Positions 9,801-18,394 of a stretch of DNA of 59,670 bases are shown here, one piece after another. Under the pieces are notes generated by a model, which saw nothing but the letters and a program-made list of their open reading frames with translations, did not search any database and had not been told where the DNA came from. Both the position numbers and the translations under genes were made by a program. Position 1 is the first letter of the stretch. Each line of letters opens with the position of its first letter. The stretch comes from Butyrivibrio fibrisolvens 16/4. GTDB taxonomy: Bacteria; Bacillota; Clostridia; Lachnospirales; Lachnospiraceae. Location: the NCBI GenBank assembly GCA_000209815.1, contig FP929036.1:59739-119408 (forward strand). The letters run 5' to 3'.

Positions 9801-11323
9801 ATACATTGTTACGAGATTCTGTATTATAAACAATATTTCTCATGCCGTTTGGCTCAGAAATATGTGGAATTTTCTTTGCCCAGATATATTTCTTAATCTC
9901 ATCAACAAGAAGATAAACCTTTACTTCTCCAAAATAGTGTCGGCTTATAGTATCAACCATAAGCACCTTAAGGAAGTCATTATTGGTCACCTTTGTACCA
10001 AGAATACCAACTGCACTACACTCTTTTAAATCTACTGTGATCGGACAGTCTGGAATCATTTCGTTCTCACGCTTGATTTCATCTGGAAGGACTGAAAGCT
10101 CATCTCCTGGCTCTAATGTTTCCTGTTTTTATAATCGATTTCGCGATTAGCCTTGATAGCACCTCTACCAAGATAAAGCTTTAAGAAATCATCATCTCCC
10201 GGCAAGCGATCAAAAAGGTTTATATTGAAATCATTAATTGATTCAATATCCTGATTTGTATCTCTATATGTGTTCTGAAGAATGCGACGTTCCTGAATTC
10301 TAGAATCAGCAATCTCCACCTTCTTCTTTTCGATGTAATCCTGATACTTAACTATTCTGTCTTCACAATCAGTCTTGTATTTTTCTTTGAAGAAAAATAA
10401 GTAACAACTGATGTGATAATACCCATAGACATAGAACATACACTAAAAAGTATGAAACTCTTATTTGAGCTGTTACTCATAAAACCTCTAACAACAACTG
10501 TAAGCGCCAGCATTCCTAATGCTGGCATTAAGGTCATTGCAAGATTCTGTGTTGGCTCAGTAGGCTTCTGAGGTGGAACCAACAAACCAATTGAATCTGT
10601 TGGAACCTCGTATTTAACACGAGTATTACGAGTGAACAATGGATAATTGTTCTTTGTCCTTTGGTCAACAAATTTAAGATTGTTTACCTTCACTCTATTT
10701 GAAGCTTCTGTCCAAATAGATTCATCCTTAAGATAAAACAAGAAATCTGAAATAGAAAAGAAATCTCTATTTTTTAGAACTTCAGCACCACTGGTCTTTA
10801 CTCCATTTTTATAAAAACCGTAAGTAGAAGACTTAACTCTAACAGCGTATCCATCGCTCTGCTTTACAAGCTCTATAGCATCTCCTGTAACGTACTCACT
10901 ATTGACAACAATGTTATTGTCTGCAGCACTACCAATCTTAATAACATTTGCACCAGCAATGCTAATTTCACGTTCAAAGCTACGGCTTGTACTGTCAAAA
11001 TCAACCATATACTCTAATGCAAAAACGTCATTACTAGATTCCTGATACTTAACAAAAAATGTATCGCCATGATTCAACGCTGCTGTGATAAGACGTCTTG
11101 TATCACCAGTAGTAAGGAATACCTTATCTGAACACATAACTGTCCAATCATCATTAGAATTAACAAAATCCAAGCGCACATCATCAAAGAACAAATCCTT
11201 GTCTAAACGAACATCACAATCCTGTGTTGTTCCAACCTTGAAAGAAATTGCATCTGAAGGTAACTCCACTTCTCTATATAGATTTTTATTTGAAATTATA
11301 ATCTTGTACTTGTTGTTCTTCAT
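6808..11323 (-). CDS. essC: EssC-type FHA-FtsK/SpoIIIE secretion ATPase (two frameshifts)
   Basis: Three open pieces form one ~1505-residue EssC after restoring one A at 10380-10384 (join YFSSKKKYKTDCEDR) and one at 10126-10130 (join DYKKQETLEPGDE). Order: two FHA-like domains (1-~230), two membrane helices (~270-315), a linker, then three FtsK-type ATPase modules. Module 1 has an intact Walker A GTTGSGKS (~694) and Walker B LIIIVDEFAEL. Module 2 has GSSSTGKT and a weak Walker B (VFLDNFAAF). Module 3 has a degenerate loop (IGNENAKR). This is the EssC/YukBA organisation of Firmicutes type VII systems, where the ATPase drives export of WXG100 and LXG proteins. It lies between esaB (15 bases) and a WXG100 gene (2 bases). 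Confidence 0.93.
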
Positions 11324-11338
11324 TTCTTATCTCATTCT

Positions 11339-11587
11339 TTAAAAATATATTATACTTCCATCATGAAGCCCATATTCACTTATAAGCTTATTGCCTCTAA
11401 GCAAAGCTATCGGATTTTCTGCCTTCAGATAGCATACCTTTGCATCTGAAGTATCTAATCCTAAATCGTAGGCCTGATTAAGACCAATAACCAGCTCTCT
11501 GGCTGTAATATTAAGCGGAACCTCAATATCAACAGTTTTATTCTGTTCAAGAATATTGAAGGTAATAATTATTTTTCTTCCATTCAA
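11339..11587 (-). CDS. esaB: EsaB/YukD ubiquitin-like T7SS protein
   Basis: 82 residues with the ubiquitin-like beta-grasp pattern of YukD/EsaB: strand (KIIITFNILEQNKTVDIEV), helix (TARELVIGLNQAYDLGL) and C-terminal strands ending LHDGSIIYF. EsaB is a small cytoplasmic regulator/component conserved in Firmicutes type VII loci. It sits between the MinD-like ATPase gene (5 bases upstream) and essC (15 bases downstream), the expected neighbourhood. There is no C-terminal Gly-Gly, so conjugation is not implied. Confidence 0.88.
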   Translation of the reverse strand: MNGRKIIITFNILEQNKTVDIEVPLNITARELVIGLNQAYDLGLDTSDAKVCYLKAENPIALLRGNKLISEYGLHDGSIIYF

Positions 11588-11592
11588 ATCAC

Positions 11593-12651
11593 CTACATAA
11601 CCAAAAATGATATCTTTTTAATATCACGATTCTTGGAGAAGATATTTGCCTCCAAATCAGTTCTATTTACAACATTTGCGATATACTCGCTAATATTGAA
11701 CTTCAATGTACCATTTGGAGTTACAAGCTCGTTGTACTCGGCAGTATTAAATCTATTACAAATGAATACATATTTATCCTGACTGATACCATTTACATTT
11801 GAAACAAAATTGTTTGTTGCATGAACACTACTATAAGACTGGTCTGTAACAACAATAACTTTGTCTGAAATATCTATAAGATTCATCTTCTCTTCGTCAA
11901 AGCAGCTGTCTGTATCAACTATAATAAAATCAAAATCTCCACTTTTCTTTGCAGAAAGAATGATTTTGTGATAGATAGAATACTGTATTCCCATAGAAAT
12001 CAAAGCAGCTTTAAATGCCGGCAGGTAAGCGAACCCTTGATGTCTTATTTCACTCTTTAAATCTATGTAGATATTCTCTGTTGGATTGAGAGCCTTGGCG
12101 TATATATCATATGTACTGATAGGCTCCTTGTTATCCATTAAATATTGGAAATTCTGCATCATAGCTGCATTGATATAAAGCACTCTCTGATAACCATCTG
12201 CGAGACTTGCTGCAAGGCCCATAGCTACCGTAGTCTTACCTACACCACCACTTGCCGATGTAACAACAATAATTTGTGTTTCCTTCTGCTCGACAGCTCC
12301 TTCTGCTAGCTCCTTTGCACATTTAGCAGTGATTTCTCTAAAGATTTCCACAATGCTTGTGTATTTATAAATCTTATTTATACTCAAATCCCCAGTTGAA
12401 CCATCATCCAACTGTTCTGACATAAGAAAAATATTCTTTATATCATGGCGCTTTAAAGAAGAATCGTACAAATCCTCTGATACTATGAGCACCTCCGCAT
12501 TTCTAGGAACAGCAAAATACTCTTCAAAATACAGCTTATCTGTAATGACTTCTATATCAATATTGTTAAAATAATCATTTATAAATTTGTATTGTAGCGG
12601 TGCAATATAATTAATATCTGTATCCGCAATTATTACCTTTGGATTAGCCAT
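11593..12651 (-). CDS. MinD/CpaE-like P-loop ATPase
   Basis: 352 residues. The N-terminal ~120 residues resemble a receiver-like domain as in CpaE proteins (VIIADTDINYIAPLQYKF, NAEVLIVSEDLYDS). It is followed by a deviant Walker A SASGGVGKTTVA (~131-142), the switch sequence LYINAAMMQNFQYL and FIIVDTDSCFDE. ParA/MinD relatives position secretion or pilus machines at the membrane. In this operon it probably places or regulates the EssC complex; that role is inferred from position. No C-terminal amphipathic helix of MinD type is obvious. Confidence 0.8.
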   Translation of the reverse strand: MANPKVIIADTDINYIAPLQYKFINDYFNNIDIEVITDKLYFEEYFAVPRNAEVLIVSEDLYDSSLKRHDIKNIFLMSEQLDDGSTGDLSINKIYKYTSIVEIFREITAKCAKELAEGAVEQKETQIIVVTSASGGVGKTTVAMGLAASLADGYQRVLYINAAMMQNFQYLMDNKEPISTYDIYAKALNPTENIYIDLKSEIRHQGFAYLPAFKAALISMGIQYSIYHKIILSAKKSGDFDFIIVDTDSCFDEEKMNLIDISDKVIVVTDQSYSSVHATNNFVSNVNGISQDKYVFICNRFNTAEYNELVTPNGTLKFNISEYIANVVNRTDLEANIFSKNRDIKKISFLVM

Positions 12652-12660
12652 ACTGCCCCC

Positions 12661-13599
12661 TTAATATACTTTAAATTCACTATTTGCCAAATGAATAGTG
12701 TCTCCGGACTTAATAGGAATCTGCTGTCCCATATCTACCCGATTTCCATTGACGAAGGTTCCATTTGCACTGCCTTCGTCCATAATAAAGAAATTACCAT
12801 TCTGTTTAACAATTCTACAGTGTCTTCGGCTGATTGCTCCATTATATTCGATAGCCTTATCTACAAGATCTGCTTTCTTACCAATGAGCACATCGTTTTC
12901 TGAAATACTTATCTCAAATGGATATGGGGCATCACAAGCTACAAGACGAATGCTTCCTGCGCCTGCCGATGTTGCAGCTTTAGAATTAACTTGATGTACT
13001 GGTGTTGATTCCATTCCTGCAGCAGCAAGCTCAGGTACAATGGCTCTACTCTTTTGATAGATTAAATCCAATGGAATATTTCTATCCTCCACATCGCCCA
13101 CCAGATTTTGAAGCTGTTCTGTTAATCCTCTAGATACACCATTTAATATTTCACAAATAATGTTTCTAACCTCTTCTTCAAAGTCTACAGGCATAGCAAA
13201 AAGCTTTTCTGTAATTGGCACATATACCAGACGAACTTGCTTTGTGTTTGCATCAACAAAAATTCTGTTCTTATCCAATACGATGCTCTGACAAGAAAGG
13301 AATCCATTGGCCTTTACCTTTGTGATACAAGAAAGTATTCCTGCCACAATAGCTATAGCAGTATCTGCTGTCAAACCTGCCATAAGACTCTCAACAGTCC
13401 TATAATCGTTGCCCAGATAACATAAATCTACCAAGCCATTTCTGGTTATCTTCATACACTTAACAAATACATCATTGCTCTGACTTTGAAGCACTTTATA
13501 ATCTGTATCAATAAACGAAGCTGAAGCACTTACTATATATTCAAAATTGTTTCCGCTTTCTATTTCTCTTACTATTCCCTGTTCTATTAAAGTATTCAT
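12661..13599 (-). CDS. DUF6382-like/FHA phosphothreonine-binding protein
   Basis: 312 residues without membrane segments. The first ~180 residues form a domain often fused to FHA modules in Clostridia (DUF6382-like; FVKCMKITRNGLVDLCYLGN, FLSCQSIVLDKNRIFVDANT). The last ~85 residues are a canonical FHA domain: VLIGKKADLVDKAI, SRRHCRIVKQNG and GSANGTFVNGNRV contain the conserved Gly, Ser/Arg/His and Asn-Gly residues that hold phosphothreonine. It lies between the ETTLL-repeat gene (15 bases) and the MinD-like gene (9 bases). It is the obvious cytoplasmic reader for threonines phosphorylated by the neighbouring kinase. Confidence 0.82.
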   Translation of the reverse strand: MNTLIEQGIVREIESGNNFEYIVSASASFIDTDYKVLQSQSNDVFVKCMKITRNGLVDLCYLGNDYRTVESLMAGLTADTAIAIVAGILSCITKVKANGFLSCQSIVLDKNRIFVDANTKQVRLVYVPITEKLFAMPVDFEEEVRNIICEILNGVSRGLTEQLQNLVGDVEDRNIPLDLIYQKSRAIVPELAAAGMESTPVHQVNSKAATSAGAGSIRLVACDAPYPFEISISENDVLIGKKADLVDKAIEYNGAISRRHCRIVKQNGNFFIMDEGSANGTFVNGNRVDMGQQIPIKSGDTIHLANSEFKVY

Positions 13600-13614
13600 T
13601 ATATTTCCTTAAGA

Positions 13615-14148
13615 TTAAATCTGCTGATTACTTCCTGTTATCTTAATGTCATCTTCCATCTGGAAAATGTCACTCACATCAGATAAAAGTGTTGTCTCAT
13701 CACTAGGAGTGAGAAGTGTTGTTTCATCGCTAGGTGAAAGAAGTGTTGTCTCGTCATTACCTGAAAGAAGTGTAGTTTCATCACTACCACTTAAAAGTGT
13801 AGTCTCCTCTCCACCACCTAAAACAGTTGTAGCATCTGTATCTCCTAGAAGAGTAGTTGCGTCATCATCTAACAATGTGGTTGCATCGTTTTCTATCTTT
13901 TTGGTTAGTGTTCCTGATGCGCCCCATGTAAGTGTAGCTTTCTTCTTATCTCTGCCAGCTGATTCTTTACTAAGCTCTTTATTTATTCCCATTCCAGTAA
14001 GAACTCTAAACGAGTGTGGAATCTTTAAAACTATAAATAAAACAACCGATGTGATAAATAACAAAATAGCTACTACTAAGAGAACGATTGCTATGTTTTG
14101 ATAGAGCTGTGTTTGCTCTGTAATTATTTCTACATTTTGTAAATCCAT
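13615..14148 (-). CDS. membrane protein with eight (E/A)TT(L/V)L repeats
   Basis: 177 residues: a short N-terminus, one membrane helix (18-42), a basic linker (43-85), then eight copies of D/E-(E/A)-T-T-(L/V)-L. The first threonines are at 90, 98, 107, 116, 125, 134, 143 and 152, an almost exact 9-residue period. FHA domains bind pThr with a preference for Leu/Ile/Val/Asp at +3, and each first Thr has Leu at +3. Acidic residues before Thr fit PknB-type kinase sites. With kinase and FHA genes on either side, the tail is most simply a multisite phospho-docking platform at the membrane. This function is inference; no family is recognised. Confidence 0.8.
   Translation of the reverse strand: MDLQNVEIITEQTQLYQNIAIVLLVVAILLFITSVVLFIVLKIPHSFRVLTGMGINKELSKESAGRDKKKATLTWGASGTLTKKIENDATTLLDDDATTLLGDTDATTVLGGGEETTLLSGSDETTLLSGNDETTLLSPSDETTLLTPSDETTLLSDVSDIFQMEDDIKITGSNQQI
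13681..13884 (-). repeat. 27-bp tandem repeats encoding ETTLL units
   Basis: Eight degenerate in-frame units (27 bp, the first interval 24 bp) encode the (E/A)TT(L/V)L array. The last five units are nearly identical at the protein level and read ETTLL; the first three read ATTLL, ATTLL and ATTVL. Such direct repeats could change copy number by slippage. Confidence 0.85.
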
Positions 14149-14157
14149 AAAACTACC

Positions 14158-15837
14158 TTACTCTAACATTGAAATTGCCTGCTTTGCCTTTTCTATGTTT
14201 GTGGCAAGCTCCTTTTCCAATTCTATTACTCGCTCTGATTTATCAGGAGCGCTGTCAATATCTTCCTTAACGTGCTTTTCAATATTCATAAGCTGAAGCT
14301 GCATATCCGATGTAGATACACCAGCTTTTTTAAACTGATTTGCACTCATACATATCTGTGATGCCATTTCCTTGTAAATAGCAAGGGCAGTATTTGCATT
14401 ATCAGATTCTGTGATGTTTCCCTTACAAAGAGTAACCAAATCGTCCCAGTAATTCTTGTATGTAACCTGACTATCACCAGTCTTATCAACAGCACCAAGG
14501 TTTACATAATAATCTGCAATAGCACCCAGACGTTTTGCACGCTCCATCTGGTTGTCATTGAGATTGCCTTCTGCTGCCTTCTTAAACCAATATGCCGACT
14601 GCTGCTTATTACCTTCGCCCTCGTAGCTATAGTAATATGCAAGACCAAGTCTGTATGCGAAAAGGCTATAGCTATCCTGATTCTGCGCTAAGATTTGCTC
14701 GTAGGTATTCTTACCGCTTGTTCTAATAAGAATCTCACGAAGCTCCGCTGCCTCATCTTCAGAGAAGTTTTCATCTGCAAGATAAACATTATCAATAAGA
14801 TTAATGTATGAATCCACCTGGGATGGATATACTGCGATAGAGCTAATAAGTGCTTCTTTCGAATCAGCTTCTGTAACACCACGGCTGGCATCTTCAAGAA
14901 GCTTATCGTGATTTACCTGCTGCACATACTTTGCATAATTGTAGCTTGCGAATGAACCGATTCCTGATGCTACTGTGAGGAATGCTGTAGTGAAGAACAC
15001 TCCAAGCTTAAGCTTTTGCTTACGACGATATGTCTCATCAAGCTCATCATAATGCTCAAGCGCAAAAAGAACTTCTTTGCAACTCTGATAACGCTTTTCA
15101 GGATCAAGCTGTGTACACTTCGAAATAATCTGTTCTAATCCTTTAGAAAGCGCCTGATTCCAATAACGAATGTTTCTAATTTCGTAAGGAGGCTCACTAG
15201 GATTCTTGCCTGTAACAAGATGATACATAGTAGTACCAAGACAATATATATCTGTTCTGGCATCTGTCTGGCCATGTCCACCAAACTGCTCTGGTGCAGC
15301 ATAGCCTCTTGTTCCAAGACAGGTTGTATCCTCAAGATTTTCCTCTTTGTACTGACGTGCTGTACCAAAGTCAATAAGGACGATTGTGCCGTCAGGCTTA
15401 AGCATAATGTTTCCTGGCTTTAAATCTCTGTAAATGATTGGTGGATTTTGTGAATGTAAATATCCAAGAACGTCACAAAGCTGTTTTGCCCATTCAATAA
15501 CATATTCCTGTGGCTGAGGACCATACTCATTTACAGCTTTGCTAAGTGTATTACCTTCCACATAATCCATAACAATGAGGATTGAATCCTCATAATCAAT
15601 GATGTCTACGATACTAGGAAGGTTTGGATGGGAGAGATTCTTAAGCATCTCTGTCTCTGTCTTGATGCTGGCCATATTAATCTCTGATGCAGCTGCTGCA
15701 TCTTTACGAATCTCCTTAATGGCCCACTGTTTATTAGCTCTTTCGTTCATAGCCAAATAAACAATACTCATTCCACCCTGACCAATTTTATTTAAAATTT
15801 TGTATTTATTATCTATTACTGAACCAATTTCTAACAT
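14158..15837 (-). CDS. PknB-like Ser/Thr protein kinase, transmembrane
   Basis: 559 residues. The kinase domain (about 12-270) has every key motif: glycine loop GQGGMS (20-25), Lys41 in WAIKEI, YRDLKPGN (Asp138 catalytic, Asn143), DFG (156-158), activation-loop TTC (171-173) and APE (181-183). It is an RD kinase, so activation-loop phosphorylation is likely. A membrane helix (~283-307, LGVFFTTAFLTVASGIGSFA) is followed by a ~250-residue external region with Sel1/TPR-like helices (AYWFKKAAEGNLN) instead of PASTA repeats. It lies 12 bases from the phosphatase and 9 from the ETTLL gene. It probably phosphorylates the ETTLL sites and FHA proteins of this operon. Confidence 0.92.
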   Translation of the reverse strand: MLEIGSVIDNKYKILNKIGQGGMSIVYLAMNERANKQWAIKEIRKDAAAASEINMASIKTETEMLKNLSHPNLPSIVDIIDYEDSILIVMDYVEGNTLSKAVNEYGPQPQEYVIEWAKQLCDVLGYLHSQNPPIIYRDLKPGNIMLKPDGTIVLIDFGTARQYKEENLEDTTCLGTRGYAAPEQFGGHGQTDARTDIYCLGTTMYHLVTGKNPSEPPYEIRNIRYWNQALSKGLEQIISKCTQLDPEKRYQSCKEVLFALEHYDELDETYRRKQKLKLGVFFTTAFLTVASGIGSFASYNYAKYVQQVNHDKLLEDASRGVTEADSKEALISSIAVYPSQVDSYINLIDNVYLADENFSEDEAAELREILIRTSGKNTYEQILAQNQDSYSLFAYRLGLAYYYSYEGEGNKQQSAYWFKKAAEGNLNDNQMERAKRLGAIADYYVNLGAVDKTGDSQVTYKNYWDDLVTLCKGNITESDNANTALAIYKEMASQICMSANQFKKAGVSTSDMQLQLMNIEKHVKEDIDSAPDKSERVIELEKELATNIEKAKQAISMLE

Positions 15838-15849
15838 AAAACTCTATTC

Positions 15850-16641
15850 TTACACTGAGACAATCAGACCTGATATATTGTCTGTCTCTCCTCTTCTAAT
15901 AACCAACTCGGCTAATTTGTTAATTCCGTTTCTTTGTGGAGCAATATCCATTATTTCTTTTGCTTCCAGCTTTCTCCAAAGTCCATCTGAGCAAAGAAGG
16001 AAATGCTGGTTCTTTTCTATTGTGCCTGTGAAAAACTCTGGAATAACTGTTTCTGATGCACCTATACATTGCAACAGCATGCTCTTTTTATCACTGGCAT
16101 TTGCTTCCTGCGCAGACATTCTTCCAAGTTCTAACTGCTGCTGTACATAGCTATGATCGTGTGATATCTGCTCCATCTGTCTTTTAGTAAACTTGTATGC
16201 TCTAGAATCTCCCACGTTCATGGTCAAATACTTATCGCCAATAATGATGATAGCCACCACTGTAGTACCAAGGCGCATCCCTTTGGATACGCCATAGTCT
16301 TTGATTCTATCATTCATTTCCTGTACAAGTTTCTTCCACTGACCTTCTACCCTCGAAAGAAGAAGGACTGCTGGATGCTCATTCTGTTTACCATTTAATG
16401 GCTCCGTTGCATTGGGATCTGAGAAAAGATATGGCAGCTCTTGTCTGAACCAACTATCCATTCTGTTAACAAAAGCAGAACTAGCTACTTCTCCACAAGA
16501 TAATCCGCCCATTCCATCACAGAGGATACCCATGCATATATTTCCAACTCCGTTAACCTTGGCCTGTTTAATAACTAGGGCATCTTGATTAACATTTTTC
16601 CTAACACCTTTATCCGAATAGGCATCTACTTTAAAACTCAT
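15850..16641 (-). CDS. PP2C-type Ser/Thr phosphatase
   Basis: 263 residues, the usual size of bacterial PPM/PP2C phosphatases. Metal and catalytic motifs are in order: NQDALV, CDGMGG, LGTTVVA, NVGDSRAY, SHDHSYVQ, LLCSDGLW and TDNISGLIV, so it should be active with Mn/Mg. No signal peptide or membrane helix. It precedes the kinase gene by 12 bases and follows the pseudoprotease-FHA gene by 10. Kinase-phosphatase gene pairs act on the same substrates, so this enzyme should reset phosphothreonine marks in the locus. Confidence 0.92.
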   Translation of the reverse strand: MSFKVDAYSDKGVRKNVNQDALVIKQAKVNGVGNICMGILCDGMGGLSCGEVASSAFVNRMDSWFRQELPYLFSDPNATEPLNGKQNEHPAVLLLSRVEGQWKKLVQEMNDRIKDYGVSKGMRLGTTVVAIIIIGDKYLTMNVGDSRAYKFTKRQMEQISHDHSYVQQQLELGRMSAQEANASDKKSMLLQCIGASETVIPEFFTGTIEKNQHFLLCSDGLWRKLEAKEIMDIAPQRNGINKLAELVIRRGETDNISGLIVSV

Positions 16642-16651
16642 AATCTACTTC

Positions 16652-18253
16652 CTAGGCCTGAAACTCAAACTCTTCATTTGAAAACTTAATGCAGTCTCCA
16701 TCATTTAAAAGAACTGAACGCTCGCTCTCAATCTTTGTTCCATTGATGAAAGTACCATTTGTAGAATTGCAGTCCTGAATATATGTACCATTTCTACCGC
16801 TTGTAATCTTTGCATGCTTTCTACTAATAGAGCTGTTCTTTTCGATGCAATAGTCTGAGTGTAAGGCATCCTTACCAATAATAAAATCTGATTTGTTAAG
16901 AGAAATTCGCTCTGATGTTCTCTTTCTAACAAGTGTTCCTAAATTCTGAGGAGCATTAAGCTCTCCGCTAAGTAATGTTGTCTCGCCATCCTCAGATGCT
17001 GGTGCTGCACTTAAAATAGTTGTCTCATCGCTAAATGAAGTCTGCTGCATTGGCTGCACCCTCTGTGGCTGTGCCATTGACATCACATTGCTACGCTGTG
17101 GTGTAGCACTTCTTGTAACCTGAACTGGGTTATTAGGAATATCATCAAAATCAAATACCGGTCCATTGTAAGTCTTTGACTGCTTAATCTTTTTCTCCTG
17201 CTTAACTGCCTTTGGCTTATCAGCCTTTGGAGCATCACTTCTGTCTTTGTTTACAAAGTAAAGGATAAGACCTGCAACACTACATACTACAACGAATACC
17301 GCTACAAGACTTAAAACGATAATCATAGTCTCTGAAATGCCCTTTTTAGGCTTTGCAACTGGTTCTGGAACAGTTGGCTCTGCCTCAGTCTCTTCAGTAG
17401 CATCCTCTTCAACTGCCTCCTGTGACTTTGGTGAGCTATTAGCCTGTGAATATGACACACCAAGACCATCTAAAATCTTTGCAATCTTTGTTGAATCTAA
17501 AGCAAGGCTGTTTTCACCATCCTGCTTTGGAAGATTCATACCAATAACATATCCGTTTTCATCAACAAGTGGACCACCATAATTGTTATAATCTGTGGCT
17601 GCATCACTTTCGACTACCTGAACCCCATCAACTGTTGTAAGGGATTTAATCTGACCAGCTGCTGACTGAATCTGCTGATCTGAATAATATTTTGTATCAG
17701 AATTGTAATAAACTAATTCTGGATAACCTAACGCATATACGGAATCACCTGCTGCATAAGGAAGATTATTCACGTCATACTGTTTATTCGTTAATAACTT
17801 AAGTGGTGTTCTTGTGTAGATTGGCTGTGGCAACTGAAGCACTACCATATCTAACTCGCTGCTTGATGTAAGAACTGATGCATTTAAAACTACATCGCTT
17901 TCAATTACAACCTCTGTAGCAATTGTGAGATTGATTGTAGAATCTTCACCATCTGCAGTTACTCCATAATACTCACACGCATCACTTAATGTCTCTTTAC
18001 TAGGCTCTACAATATGCTTGCTTGTAATAACATATTCTGTACCTTCTGGATCACCGATTAGAAAACCAGTACCTCCAATAACAACGCTCTTTTCAGAATT
18101 ATCATCTACGATAACTGTGTTAACCTGTACTACGCCCTGCTTTGCAACATCAGCTCCTGAGCCATTTGTGTCTGCAGCCTCCACTGATGCTACTGGTGTC
18201 AGTACGATTCCCAAGGCAATCGCAAATGAACATACTTTTTTTAATGCTTTCAT
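16652..18253 (-). CDS. transmembrane trypsin-like pseudoprotease with cytoplasmic FHA domain
   Basis: 533 residues: signal sequence (1-27), external trypsin/HtrA-like domain (~35-265), Glu/Pro-rich spacer, membrane helix (309-334), basic linker and C-terminal FHA domain (~450-530; FIIGKDALHSDYCI, SRKHAKI, NSTNGTFING). His80 (TSKH) and Asp135 (ELDMVVL) of the triad remain, but the catalytic serine is replaced by Tyr225 in NNYGGPLV, so proteolysis is not expected. The linker carries two kinase/FHA-type motifs, DETTIL (~409) and GETTLL (~423). The topology suggests a receptor that senses an external peptide and reports through pThr/FHA contacts. It is the first gene of the operon. Confidence 0.85.
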   Translation of the reverse strand: MKALKKVCSFAIALGIVLTPVASVEAADTNGSGADVAKQGVVQVNTVIVDDNSEKSVVIGGTGFLIGDPEGTEYVITSKHIVEPSKETLSDACEYYGVTADGEDSTINLTIATEVVIESDVVLNASVLTSSSELDMVVLQLPQPIYTRTPLKLLTNKQYDVNNLPYAAGDSVYALGYPELVYYNSDTKYYSDQQIQSAAGQIKSLTTVDGVQVVESDAATDYNNYGGPLVDENGYVIGMNLPKQDGENSLALDSTKIAKILDGLGVSYSQANSSPKSQEAVEEDATEETEAEPTVPEPVAKPKKGISETMIIVLSLVAVFVVVCSVAGLILYFVNKDRSDAPKADKPKAVKQEKKIKQSKTYNGPVFDFDDIPNNPVQVTRSATPQRSNVMSMAQPQRVQPMQQTSFSDETTILSAAPASEDGETTLLSGELNAPQNLGTLVRKRTSERISLNKSDFIIGKDALHSDYCIEKNSSISRKHAKITSGRNGTYIQDCNSTNGTFINGTKIESERSVLLNDGDCIKFSNEEFEFQA

Positions 18254-18301
18254 CTTACTCTCCTATTCCCTATTTATAAAAATGATTTAATAATCTCAGC
18301 T

Positions 18302-18374
18302 AATAACTGAATCCTCAGTTATTGGATCAGATCATTAAAAATTGTCACCATTCACAGTCTAAAAAGACTGTGAA
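18302..18374 (-). terminator. two tandem hairpins between surface-protein gene and T7SS operon
   Basis: A perfect 10-bp stem TTCACAGTCT / AGACTGTGAA (18351-18374) is followed on the minus strand by TGGTGACAATTTTT. A second perfect 9-bp stem, AATAACTGA / TCAGTTATT, lies at 18302-18323. The first probably ends the surface-protein transcript. The second is in the leader region of the T7SS operon, whose promoter should lie between 18254 and 18350; I see no convincing -35/-10 pair there. Confidence 0.6.
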
Positions 18375-18394
18375 CAGCAACATAATTATTTAAC

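Noticed and set aside
2255-11323. Programmed frameshifting in WXG100 and essC genes
   Set aside because: The sites lack classic slippery heptamers with stem-loops, and the same type of break occurs in unrelated metabolic genes, so a consensus error is simpler.
13681-13884. CRISPR-like array
   Set aside because: The 27-bp direct repeats have no spacers and are in-frame coding repeats; no cas genes are present.
13646-14101. Plus-strand 151-codon frame opposite the ETTLL repeats
   Set aside because: It is a repetitive SVVSSL mirror of the tandem repeats, has no ribosome binding site and lies in the middle of a minus-strand operon.
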